Below, piece by piece: positions 1 through 6,338 of a DNA stretch of 7,839 bases; position 1 is the stretch's first letter; every line of letters starts with the position of its first letter. The translations under genes and the position numbers were made by a program. The notes beneath the pieces were generated by a model. That model did not search any database, had not been told where the DNA came from, and was given only the letters and a program-made list of their open reading frames with translations. The DNA comes from Elusimicrobia bacterium RIFOXYB2_FULL_49_7 (GTDB lineage: Bacteria > Fibrobacterota > OXYB2-FULL-49-7), in assembly GCA_001800515.1 (NCBI GenBank), contig MGVN01000111.1:1-7839 (forward strand), written 5' to 3'.

Positions 1-125
1 GGAGTAACCGGAGAGGGTTCAACCAGTCCGATGCTGATCAGGTTGGAATGGACGCCGACAACCCGTCCTTCTACACCGAACTGGCGCAGATTATCCGCAA
101 TATCTTTGGTGGTACGTTTAGCCAT
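1..125 (-). CDS. Probable AAC(3)-family N-acetyltransferase, N-terminal fragment
   Basis: Only the first 41 codons lie in the window; the gene runs off the left edge. They read from an ATG at 125 and carry a short helix followed by Gly-Val-His-Ser-Asn-Leu-Ile-Ser-Ile-Gly (about residues 24-33). This resembles the opening of the aminoglycoside 3-N-acetyltransferase family, where a hydrophobic strand ends in His-Ser-Ser-Leu and is followed by Gly-x-Val. Members acetylate an amino group using acetyl-CoA. Many chromosomal members are not resistance enzymes and have unknown substrates, so no drug phenotype should be inferred. The start is supported by AAGGA about ten bases upstream. The gene lies 16 nt downstream of nagB on the same strand and is probably co-transcribed, so an amino-sugar substrate is an appealing but unproven idea. 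The assignment rests on about 40 residues and could be wrong. Confidence 0.5.
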   Translation of the reverse strand, partial: MAKRTTKDIADNLRQFGVEGRVVGVHSNLISIGLVEPSPVT

Positions 126-141
126 GATTTTCTCGTCCTTT

Positions 142-954
142 TTATTTAATCAGCGTGGCCGGATCAAGATTGGCCGATTCAATATCCTTGAAATAATGGG
201 CCGTCTTGACCTTACATTCCATGGTGGCCACTTCGTCGCATACAATCAGGGCCTTGGGATGCATCTGGAGCGCGGAAACGGTCCACATATGATTGACCCC
301 CTCCTCCACCACCTTTTGCAGAGCAATGGCTTTGTTCAGGCCGTTGATGATGATGAGCACCTCTTCGGAATCCATGACCGTGCCCACCCCCACCGTAAGT
401 GCCAGTTTGGGCACCTTGTTGATGTCATTGTCAAAGAAGCGGGAGTTGGCCACCATGGTATCATATGTCAGGGTCTTGATACGGGTGCGGGAGGTAAGGG
501 ATGACGCGGGTTCATTGAAAGCAATGTGGCCGTCCGGACCGATACCGCCGACAAAGAGGTTTATTTTTCCGAAGGAACGAATTTTGGCTTCATAATCCTC
601 GCAGACCTTTTTCAGGTCTTTTCCGTTGCCGTCCAGGATATTGACATTCTCTTTCGGAATATCGATGTGCTTGAAGAAATTGTTCCACATGAAGCTGTGA
701 TAACTTTCCGGATGATCGACCGGAATATTCACATACTCATCCATATTGAACGTAACGACATTCTTAAAGGAAACCTTGCCCGCTTTATTCAGGTTGATAA
801 GTTCACGGTACATGCCAAGCGGCGAGCTGCCGGTGGGAAGCCCGAGTACAAAGGGGCGGTCCGCAGAAGGTTTAAAATCATTGATTTTCCGGGCGACATA
901 GCTTGCCGCCCAGCGGCTGACCAGTTCGTAATTTTTTTGAATGATGACGCGCAT
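142..954 (-). CDS. nagB: Glucosamine-6-phosphate deaminase, allosteric hexamer type
   Basis: This cytoplasmic enzyme converts glucosamine-6-phosphate to fructose-6-phosphate and ammonia, the last committed step in using N-acetylglucosamine. The 270 residues align without gaps to E. coli NagB (266 residues) over nearly the whole length, so numbering matches. The proton-acceptor Asp72 (in Asn-Met-Asp-Glu-Tyr), Asp141, His143 and Glu148 of the active site are present, as are the phosphate-binding Gly-Leu-Pro-Thr-Gly loop at 38-42, Arg172 and Lys208. The residues lining the N-acetylglucosamine-6-phosphate allosteric pocket in E. coli (Ser151, Ser152, Arg158, Lys160, Thr161 and Tyr254) are also all present, so allosteric activation is likely retained. 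The start is supported by AAAGG six bases upstream. No nagA or nagE is visible nearby. The next gene, a probable acetyltransferase, begins 16 nt downstream. Confidence 0.97.
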   Translation of the reverse strand: MRVIIQKNYELVSRWAASYVARKINDFKPSADRPFVLGLPTGSSPLGMYRELINLNKAGKVSFKNVVTFNMDEYVNIPVDHPESYHSFMWNNFFKHIDIPKENVNILDGNGKDLKKVCEDYEAKIRSFGKINLFVGGIGPDGHIAFNEPASSLTSRTRIKTLTYDTMVANSRFFDNDINKVPKLALTVGVGTVMDSEEVLIIINGLNKAIALQKVVEEGVNHMWTVSALQMHPKALIVCDEVATMECKVKTAHYFKDIESANLDPATLIK

Positions 955-1025
955 GTTTTGCCTTTCGTTTTTATGAAAATTGAAAGGGAAAGATAAATAG
1001 TCCTATAGGAAAAATTCAAGGCCGT
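955..1025 (-). promoter_or_regulatory. nagB leader region with a short perfect palindrome
   Basis: This is the AT-rich stretch between the hairpin behind the cytochrome gene and the nagB start. On the minus strand TTGAAT (1019-1014) could serve as a -35 box, but the candidates 14-17 nt downstream (TATTTA, TTATCT) match a -10 box poorly, so the promoter is tentative. A perfect 10-base palindrome, TCCTATAGGA, lies at 1001-1010, between those boxes, where an operator would block transcription. The nagB ribosome-binding site (AAAGG, 961-965) closes the region. It is not possible to say from sequence which regulator, if any, binds. Confidence 0.25.
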
Positions 1026-1026
1026 C

Positions 1027-1081
1027 GGAATCGGTTTGTAAGAGCTTCGTACGGGCGAAATCCTCTTACCCGTGCGATTCC
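1027..1081 (-). terminator. Long interrupted hairpin directly after the cytochrome stop codon
   Basis: The arms GGAATCG and CGATTCC (1027-1033 with 1075-1081) enclose GTAAGAG and CTCTTAC (1038-1044 with 1063-1069), which enclose TTCG and CGAA (1046-1049 with 1056-1059). That makes three nested helices of 7, 7 and 4 pairs separated by small internal loops. The structure begins on the base after the cytochrome TAA. On the minus strand five T follow about eleven bases after it (1015-1011). The position suits a transcription terminator or an mRNA 3'-end stabiliser that separates the cytochrome transcript from nagB. The gap before the short T-run and the internal loops make it atypical as an intrinsic terminator. 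A structured regulatory leader of nagB is the alternative. Confidence 0.45.
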
Positions 1082-2485
1082 TTATTTCGGCTGTTGCCGG
1101 GAATGACCCATGACCTTCCACTTCTCTTCGGCAGGCTGCTTTAAGACGTATTTATCGGTGTGGCATCGGGAACAGATATACATTTGCGCTTTGACCGGTT
1201 TGTTCTTTTTCACCGGCGCAACAGAGCCGTTCATTCCGTCCCCGGCAAAACTCGGGGTCTTTAAAACCAGTTCATTTTCCTCCTGCACATGGCCCGCCAG
1301 TGCCCCGTGGCATTGCTCGCACTGCACACCCGCCATATCCATGGAGGTTTCAATATCCCAGAAGCCGTTTTCCCGTTCATAGCCCGTGACATGGCAGTTC
1401 AGGCAACTCGGATTGTATTCCTGACCCTCCCGAACCAAGGACTGTATCGCCTCTTTATGAGGCCCTTTGCTCCAACGTTCGAATTCGTTGGGATGACAAA
1501 CCGCACACGACTTGGCGCCCGCATAAATAGGTTGAGCGTCTTTGGGACGCGGCCATTTGAATTTCTCTTTGGCCAAGGCCTTGTTGTAGGCTTCAACTAA
1601 GCCGTCCATCTCCGCGTTTTTATCGTACTTCGTCTCCAAGGCCACCTTGAATCCCGCGGCATCCGAAAGACTTCCCTTGGTGATATTGAAATTCAGACCG
1701 CGAATACTCTTGTTCTGCCGGGTTTCAGATACCACGCGGACGCCTTGTATCATGGTCGGCGTCTCATTAAATCGGTAGATATTGGCACACACCACGATAT
1801 CCACTCCGGGAAAGGATTGAAGCACTTTATCCAATGTTCTATCATCCATGGAAACCAATAGGACAATCAGATCATTTTTCCCCTTTCGTATTTTCTTGGC
1901 CACCCGGGCAGCGGCAAGATCCGGCGCATCGACTTTCACCTTACCGATATCTTCAACATTCACATCCGACAGAGCCACGAATCCCACAAAAACAAATGTC
2001 TTATCCTGATACCGGACCTTAAGAAATTCCGAAAAAACGGGTTTATTATCCTTGTCCATAATATTCGCAGAAATCAGGGGCAGTTTGCTATCAGACTCCA
2101 CCTGCTTCAGGGCTGCTATCCCCTGCTGGAGTTCGTTTTGTCCCACATTGAGGGCAGCATACCCAAGCAGACCAAGCCCTTTCATGAAATAGCGGGAAAG
2201 CAATTTCTGTTCCCGTCCGGCAAGAGTAGTATAATTCCCGGCATCACAGAGCAGATAGGAACCGTCCGTGATTTGAAATTCTTTCAGAAAATTAGCTGTT
2301 CTCGGCAGACCGCCGGTTGGATGGCCCTTTCAGCCGCAAGGGCCCCAGGCACCCTCCGTCTGACCCGTATAAATCAGATGATATCGGTAGGCATTTCCTT
2401 TTTTATTTTCCGATACGCCTGCGCCGGCCCCTAACAGGACCAAGCAAACAACCCATAACAAGAGACGGGCGGATAAGGAATTCAT
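1082..2485 (-). CDS. Exported tetraheme cytochrome c with UshA-like N-terminal part; in-frame UGA read as selenocysteine (Sec52)
   Basis: The frame runs 467 codons from the ATG at 2485 to a TAA and is interrupted only by TGA at codon 52 (2332-2330). Residues 1-24 form a signal peptide (a run of Leu/Val/Trp, then Gly-Ala-Gly-Ala). Residues 33-290 resemble the 5'-nucleotidase/UshA fold, but the metal ligands are absent: the first strand ends Tyr-Thr-Gly-Gln instead of Asp-x-His, and Asn-Val-Gly-Gln-Asn-Glu replaces Gly-Asn-His-Glu. In relatives that place carries Pro-Cys-Gly-Cys then Gly-Gly-Leu-x-Arg; here the second Cys is the TGA, giving Cys50-Gly51-Sec52. The C-terminal part is cytochrome c554-like, with CXXCH at 327-331, 361-365, 389-393 and 438-442. 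Heme attachment needs export, and the only signal peptide lies upstream of the TGA, so readthrough is needed for a working protein. The ATG overlaps the preceding stop (ATGA), implying translational coupling. The redox role and partner are unknown. The alternative is a nonsense mutation. Confidence 0.85.
2303..2332 (-). promoter_or_regulatory. Candidate bacterial SECIS element with its UGA codon
   Basis: On the minus strand the TGA (2332-2330) is followed after 14 nt by CGGC (2315-2312), a five-base loop GGTCT (2311-2307) and GCCG (2306-2303): a four-pair all-GC stem with an exposed GG-T loop. From memory, in E. coli fdhF the GGU and CUG codons are the seventh and eighth after UGA and form the SelB-binding loop; here GGT and CTG are also the seventh and eighth. 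A lower stem closer to the TGA is not obvious. Gly-Gly-Leu is conserved in this protein family, so part of the loop sequence may also be kept for coding reasons. Confidence 0.75.
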
Positions 2486-3588
2486 TCAATCTCCCGGGTA
2501 TTGAACTTCAGCATGTTCTGTTCATCAATATAATAATAACACCCTTTTCCATCACGGATGTCGACCAAGAGGGCAGCGTGAGGCAAGGGGAATATCGCTT
2601 CTTTGCCTTTTTTCAAATTATAGGTAAAAAAAGCGCGGTACACTTTGAGCCCGTTGACGGAACGAATAAGTGCACCGGCCACATCCATCTTGCCGGCGGC
2701 CAGAATTTCCAGACGATCAGTACCGAACGGCAGGGGTTTGACATCTCGAATCTCAAACTTCTTTCTATCGACCGCAACGATGGAATGGAAATCATAAAAA
2801 TAGAAAGTCTGTTCCCCATCCAGAAAAAAACCGAAATACTCGGGATGACGATAATCCAAGTTGTCAATGAGCAGGCTTTGCCGCTCTTTCAGGTCATACA
2901 GCGCGGGATTGGCCCCGGCACAGTAATAGACAAAACGGGGATCCGCGGGAAAGGCCATTAAACAAGGCGGCAGAGCGGCACAAGGGAATGAGGCGACCCG
3001 GATCATATCATTGGTGGCAAATTCCTCGAGCTCGATGTCCACGCTCTTACCCTTGGCCGTCTCCTTGACCATGGCTGTGATTCCCCAGGTACGGCTGCTA
3101 TTGATGGCGGAATAGGGCGAACCGGACTTCCGCTCACTTTTAACCTTATCCCCGGAAAGGATATTCAACCGTCCGTTAATGAAATAGTCGTTTTGACCGT
3201 TCAGCCACCGGCCTTCCATCGTCGGCTTGACCCCTACCCGCGAAACAACCTGAGCGCCTGAACCGAGATGGATGAATTTTAAATCAATCCGTTGAAAACC
3301 GGTGGCCGAGTCCACGGTTGAAACCAGGGCAAAAGCGGCATAATCGGCAAACCCGGTATTGGAAAGAAATTCCGCATTCACCGGAAGGGTCCAGGTGGCC
3401 TCCCGCCCATTCTTTCCGGTCAAGATCAGACTTTTCACCCCATCTGCCTGCTGAAAACAGAAAAGTGCCCTGTCTTGAGTTCCTAAAAAGGCAAAGACGC
3501 ATCGACCCTCGACCTGCCCAAACTCTGTATCAGCAGAGAAGGAAAGCGCGATGAACCCGAGGCAAAATGCCGTGATCAAGCTTTTCAT
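2482..3588 (-). CDS. Secreted protein of unknown function, possible beta-propeller
   Basis: I do not recognise this 368-residue protein. Residues 1-19 are a clear signal peptide (Met-Lys-Ser-Leu, a hydrophobic run, then Ser-Phe-Ser-Ala before Asp20), so it is exported. The mature part has no further membrane segment. It is rich in short beta-strand-like stretches with aromatic residues (for example around 132-136, 219-223 and 251-266) and Asp/Gly turns, which would suit a beta-propeller or other all-beta fold; this is an inference. Six Cys remain after cleavage (30, 44, 203, 209, 223, 350), with no CXXCH motif. Its TGA overlaps the ATG of the selenocytochrome gene downstream, so the two are translationally coupled and may act together in the periplasm. 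Upstream of the ATG there is only AGG touching the start codon, so the ribosome-binding site is poor. Confidence 0.8.
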   Translation of the reverse strand: MKSLITAFCLGFIALSFSADTEFGQVEGRCVFAFLGTQDRALFCFQQADGVKSLILTGKNGREATWTLPVNAEFLSNTGFADYAAFALVSTVDSATGFQRIDLKFIHLGSGAQVVSRVGVKPTMEGRWLNGQNDYFINGRLNILSGDKVKSERKSGSPYSAINSSRTWGITAMVKETAKGKSVDIELEEFATNDMIRVASFPCAALPPCLMAFPADPRFVYYCAGANPALYDLKERQSLLIDNLDYRHPEYFGFFLDGEQTFYFYDFHSIVAVDRKKFEIRDVKPLPFGTDRLEILAAGKMDVAGALIRSVNGLKVYRAFFTYNLKKGKEAIFPLPHAALLVDIRDGKGCYYYIDEQNMLKFNTREIE

Positions 3589-3648
3589 CCTATAAAATAA
3601 AATAACAATTCATTAAAAAACATTTCAAACAATTATTATATTTTTGTC
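3589..3648. promoter_or_regulatory. AT-rich divergent promoter region
   Basis: Sixty bases separate two divergent genes and are almost entirely A and T. On the minus strand TTGAAA (3628-3623) and TATTTT (3604-3599) are 18 nt apart and make a fair sigma-70 promoter for the unknown secreted protein. The transcript would then begin only a few bases before the ATG. On the plus strand TATTAT (3634-3639) is a possible -10 box lacking a good -35. Neither start codon has a well-spaced Shine-Dalgarno sequence. Promoter assignment is tentative. Confidence 0.35.
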
Positions 3649-4911
3649 ATGAAAGAGAACCGGTCTTCCCCCCCTTCCGACAAACCCGGCCCTACCCCTT
3701 CTCCTGCAAAAAACCCCTTTTTTCTCAAACTCGTCACGATTCTGCTGTTCCTGTTCCTGCTGTTCCAGGCCTACCATAAACGGCACTGGTTCCGCCATAT
3801 TCCAAACAAAGCCCCTGTCAAGTTCACGGAAAAAAGCACGACCGCCGCGCCCCCCCTCTCGGTATCCTCTAACAAAGCTGGAGCAAAAAAAGGGCTTCTT
3901 TCCCTCTTTCGAAGCGAAGAAAAGAAAAAGCAGGGAGATATCGCCTTGCTCAACGATCGACTGGATTCCCTGTTCCGGGAATTCAATATTCAGAAAATCG
4001 TTCCGAAACGCAAACCCAAAACCTTTCCCCGTATGGTCACCGAAGAACAAATCTCCCTGCCCCGGGGTAAGCCGCTCCCGGAATACACCTTGGCGATATC
4101 ACGAGCCGTTGTTGCTTCGGGATTTATTATCGCGGATTGTATTGAAAACAACCGGGACACCTCCGTTGTCCTGGAAATCGCTCGGGGAACGGAGGGTGTC
4201 CGGAAAATGACCCTGGGGTACGGAGCTCGCTTTCAGACCGGATACGCACGCATTGCCGTGGTGATCGAAGGTTTCGGACTGATCCTGGATAATAATGTGC
4301 ACACCTTCTTCTCCTCGGTCCGGTTGCCGCTGACACTCGGCATTATTCCGTTGACCCGGTATGCCGAAAGCATTGCGGATTTAGCGCGAGCCAACGGCTG
4401 GGAACTCATCGGACAAATTCCCATGGAATCCTTCCCCTACCGCTATCTCGGCGGCAACGCCATCTACAAACATTTCAACGCCACTCAGGTCGAGAAACTC
4501 CTTTCCGCCTGCGATGAAAATCTGCCCGCCTTGGCCGGTTACGCCATTTTCGGCAATGGGGTGAGAATCGTGGAAAACGAGCCCGATATTCTTCGTTTCG
4601 TCCTGCAATTCGCCAAGATCCGTAAACGCTACTTCCTGGATAACAGTTTCGCCCAGCACAGCCGTGTCGCAGACATCGCGGCCGGCCTGAACGTGCCCCT
4701 CTTTGCTCCGCTCGTTCAACCGGACCGTTTCAGCAACCCGGAATCACGGCACACGGCGCTCGTCAATCAAATCAACCAGATTCGGCGCACCGGTAGCGGC
4801 CTACTGCTGCTTCAAACCGGCGACGACCTGCTGTCCACCCTCGAAGAGGCCCGTCGTTTGATTGAAAAATATGACATCAAACCCGTCACGCTTTCCACCC
4901 TTTTACTGTGA
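3649..4911 (+). CDS. Membrane-anchored divergent polysaccharide deacetylase (YibQ/Polysacc_deac_2 family), probable pseudoenzyme
   Basis: The protein has 420 residues. There is a short cytoplasmic Pro-rich tail, one hydrophobic segment at about 25-40 acting as a signal anchor, a low-complexity basic linker to about 95, a small domain to about 190, and a C-terminal domain (200-420) that follows the divergent polysaccharide deacetylase family. The family landmarks are Ala-Val-Val-Ile-x-x-Phe-Gly (203-210), Pro-Leu-Thr-Leu-x-Ile-Ile-Pro (227-234), Pro-Met-Glu (258-260) and Tyr-Phe-Leu-Asp (328-331). Key polar residues are changed. The usual Asp-Asp is Glu207-Gly208, the Asn-Asn-His motif is Ala-Ile-Phe at 299-301, and the Gly-His-Pro near the end is Gln389-Thr-Gly. 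Metal-dependent deacetylation is therefore doubtful; a carbohydrate-binding or structural envelope role is an inference. The ATG has no clear Shine-Dalgarno. The gene ends 9 nt before pdxJ. Confidence 0.8.
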   Translation: MKENRSSPPSDKPGPTPSPAKNPFFLKLVTILLFLFLLFQAYHKRHWFRHIPNKAPVKFTEKSTTAAPPLSVSSNKAGAKKGLLSLFRSEEKKKQGDIALLNDRLDSLFREFNIQKIVPKRKPKTFPRMVTEEQISLPRGKPLPEYTLAISRAVVASGFIIADCIENNRDTSVVLEIARGTEGVRKMTLGYGARFQTGYARIAVVIEGFGLILDNNVHTFFSSVRLPLTLGIIPLTRYAESIADLARANGWELIGQIPMESFPYRYLGGNAIYKHFNATQVEKLLSACDENLPALAGYAIFGNGVRIVENEPDILRFVLQFAKIRKRYFLDNSFAQHSRVADIAAGLNVPLFAPLVQPDRFSNPESRHTALVNQINQIRRTGSGLLLLQTGDDLLSTLEEARRLIEKYDIKPVTLSTLLL

Positions 4912-4920
4912 GGCCCAATT

Positions 4921-5637
4921 ATGGCTACCCTTTCCGTCAATGTGGATCACATCGCAACCCTTCGACAGGCGCGTCGCGCCGCGGATCCGGATCCGGTCGC
5001 CGCGGCCGCCCTCTGTGAAATAGCCGGTGCCGATGGCATCACCTGTCATCTCCGTGAAGATCGGCGGCATATTCAGGATCGCGACCTGAAACTCTTGCGC
5101 CAAACAGTCAAGACGCGGCTCAATCTCGAAATGGCCGCCACGGAAGAGATGATCAAAATCGCCCTGACACACCGTCCTGACATGGTTACGCTGGTACCGG
5201 AAAAACGGGCGGAATTGACCACCGAAGGCGGCCTTAACGTCGCCGACCTCGTTGCCGAACTCGAACCCGCCATCCGCCAGCTCCAGGAGCAGAAAATCCT
5301 GGTCAGCCTCTTCATCGATCCGGATCTCCGGCAGATCAAAGCTGCGGCCAAATTGCGCGCCAACCACGTCGAACTGCACACCGGCGAATACGCCAACGCC
5401 CGAGGCGCAACCAAGGCCGAGGCGCTCATGCGAATCAAGGATGGCGCCATTGCCTCCTCCAAACTGGGACTCGGCGTCAATGCGGGCCACGGACTCGATT
5501 ACTGGAACACCTCATTTATCGCCGCCATCGACGTCATTGAAGATTTGAACATCGGTTTTTCCATTATCGCGCGTGCAGCACTCGTGGGCTTGGAAACCGC
5601 GGTCCGAGACATGGTCAACCTGATTAAACGAAAATAA
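4921..5637 (+). CDS. pdxJ: Pyridoxine 5'-phosphate synthase
   Basis: PdxJ condenses 1-deoxy-D-xylulose 5-phosphate with 3-amino-2-oxopropyl phosphate to make pyridoxine 5'-phosphate, the ring-closing step of the DXP-dependent vitamin B6 route. It is a cytoplasmic TIM-barrel octamer in known cases. The 238 residues match the usual length of about 240. Recognisable are the N-terminal [10 protein letters not shown] strand (6-15), His43 and Arg45 (E. coli His45 and Arg47), Glu70 (E. coli Glu72), the glutamate in Glu-Leu-His-Thr-Gly (151-155) and the catalytic His190 in Asn-Ala-Gly-His-Gly (E. coli His193). All expected active-site residues are present. GAGG (4910-4913) overlaps the upstream stop codon and lies seven bases before the ATG, which fixes the start and suggests coupling to the deacetylase-like gene. 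No acpS, its partner in enterobacteria, is nearby. Confidence 0.97.
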   Translation: MATLSVNVDHIATLRQARRAADPDPVAAAALCEIAGADGITCHLREDRRHIQDRDLKLLRQTVKTRLNLEMAATEEMIKIALTHRPDMVTLVPEKRAELTTEGGLNVADLVAELEPAIRQLQEQKILVSLFIDPDLRQIKAAAKLRANHVELHTGEYANARGATKAEALMRIKDGAIASSKLGLGVNAGHGLDYWNTSFIAAIDVIEDLNIGFSIIARAALVGLETAVRDMVNLIKRK

Positions 5638-5651
5638 AAGGAGTCTCTGCC

Positions 5652-6329
5652 ATGAAAAAACTGATTTTTCTCTCCGCCTTGATAGCGCTGAATCTTGTCG
5701 GTTGCGGCCATTCAAAGGAGCTGGAACAGGAAAATACCTCTCTCAAAGAACAGTTACGCGTTCTTCAAGAGGAGAATGCCAAGCTTCAGATTGACAAGAC
5801 GCGCCTCGATTTTCTCACGACCAAGATGACCGGCCTAAAAGCACGCGTCCTCACGTCGCTGGGTGATATTGAAGTGGAATTCTTTTCGGACAAGGCCCCC
5901 CTCCACTGCTTCAGCTTCATCACGCGCGCGGAATGCGGCTTTTACAACAACACGGAATTTCATCGCGTCATTCCGGGCTTCATGATCCAGGGCGGCGATC
6001 CCAACACCAAGGATCAGGACCCTTACAATGATGGCATGGGTGGTCCTCAAGTCATGATTCCCCACGAATTCAATGATATTCACCACGCTCCCGGGATTCT
6101 CTCCATGGCCCGGGTCGGGGATGTCAATGCAGGCGCAGGCTCCCAGTTTTTCATCATGCACGGGGATAGCCCGCAGTTGGACCGCCAGTATACGGCTTTT
6201 GGGAAGGTGCTGCGCGGAATGGAGGTGGTGGAAAAAATCGCCACAACCGAGACAAACCGAAACGATCCCCGCCTTCGAGATCACCCGATCAAACCGGTGA
6301 TCATCAAAGCGATTCAGATCTTTCGATAA
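5652..6329 (+). CDS. Lipoprotein cyclophilin, peptidyl-prolyl cis-trans isomerase
   Basis: The 225-residue protein begins with a lipoprotein signal peptide ending in the lipobox Leu15-Val-Gly-Cys18. Gly follows the Cys rather than Asp, so outer-membrane anchoring is expected under the enterobacterial rule. Residues 22-58 are a Glu/Leu/Lys/Gln-rich coiled coil that would hold the enzyme away from the membrane or pair subunits. Residues 64-225 are a cyclophilin domain with Phe103-His-Arg105-Val-Ile-Pro-Gly-Phe-Met-Ile-Gln, where Arg105 is the catalytic arginine, plus Gly163-Ser-Gln-Phe-Phe-Ile and Leu176-Asp-Arg-Gln-Tyr-Thr-Ala-Phe-Gly. The tryptophan of human cyclophilin A is Leu here, as in many bacterial enzymes. 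It should assist proline isomerisation in periplasmic or outer-membrane proteins. GGAG lies eight to nine bases before the ATG, and the gap from pdxJ is 14 nt. The gene converges on galE. Confidence 0.93.
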   Translation: MKKLIFLSALIALNLVGCGHSKELEQENTSLKEQLRVLQEENAKLQIDKTRLDFLTTKMTGLKARVLTSLGDIEVEFFSDKAPLHCFSFITRAECGFYNNTEFHRVIPGFMIQGGDPNTKDQDPYNDGMGGPQVMIPHEFNDIHHAPGILSMARVGDVNAGAGSQFFIMHGDSPQLDRQYTAFGKVLRGMEVVEKIATTETNRNDPRLRDHPIKPVIIKAIQIFR

Positions 6330-6338
6330 TGCTTATCG
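6324..6338. other. Short hairpin containing both convergent stop codons
   Basis: CGATAA (6324-6329) and TTATCG (6333-6338) are a perfect inverted repeat around TGC. The TAA of the cyclophilin gene is in one arm and the TAA of galE, on the other strand, is in the other. The stem has only six AT-rich pairs and no T-run follows on either side, so it is a weak candidate for a bidirectional terminator. With just 3 nt between the genes, no other terminator fits between them. Confidence 0.3.

Noticed and set aside
1027..1081. tRNA gene, including a tRNA-Sec
   Set aside because: The structure is a single interrupted hairpin of 55 nt with no cloverleaf, T-loop or CCA end.
2330..2332. TGA as a nonsense mutation making the cytochrome a pseudogene
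   Set aside because: The frame is otherwise intact over 467 codons with all four heme motifs, the TGA falls exactly on a conserved Cys column, and a SECIS-like hairpin follows. Not fully excluded without genome data.
2330..2332. Reassigned genetic code with UGA as Trp or Gly
   Set aside because: UGA is the natural stop of the genes at 2482-3588, 3649-4911 and 7307-7777.
2317..2961. Plus-strand open frame of 214 codons across the cytochrome start and the unknown secreted gene
   Set aside because: It is antisense to two well-supported coupled genes and has no ribosome-binding site or recognisable motif.
4903..5490. Long minus-strand open frame (195 codons) antisense to pdxJ
   Set aside because: pdxJ has every family motif on the plus strand; the antisense frame is a coding shadow with no recognisable domain.
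5835..6284. Minus-strand open frame of 149 codons opposite the cyclophilin
   Set aside because: It is a shadow of the clear cyclophilin domain on the plus strand.
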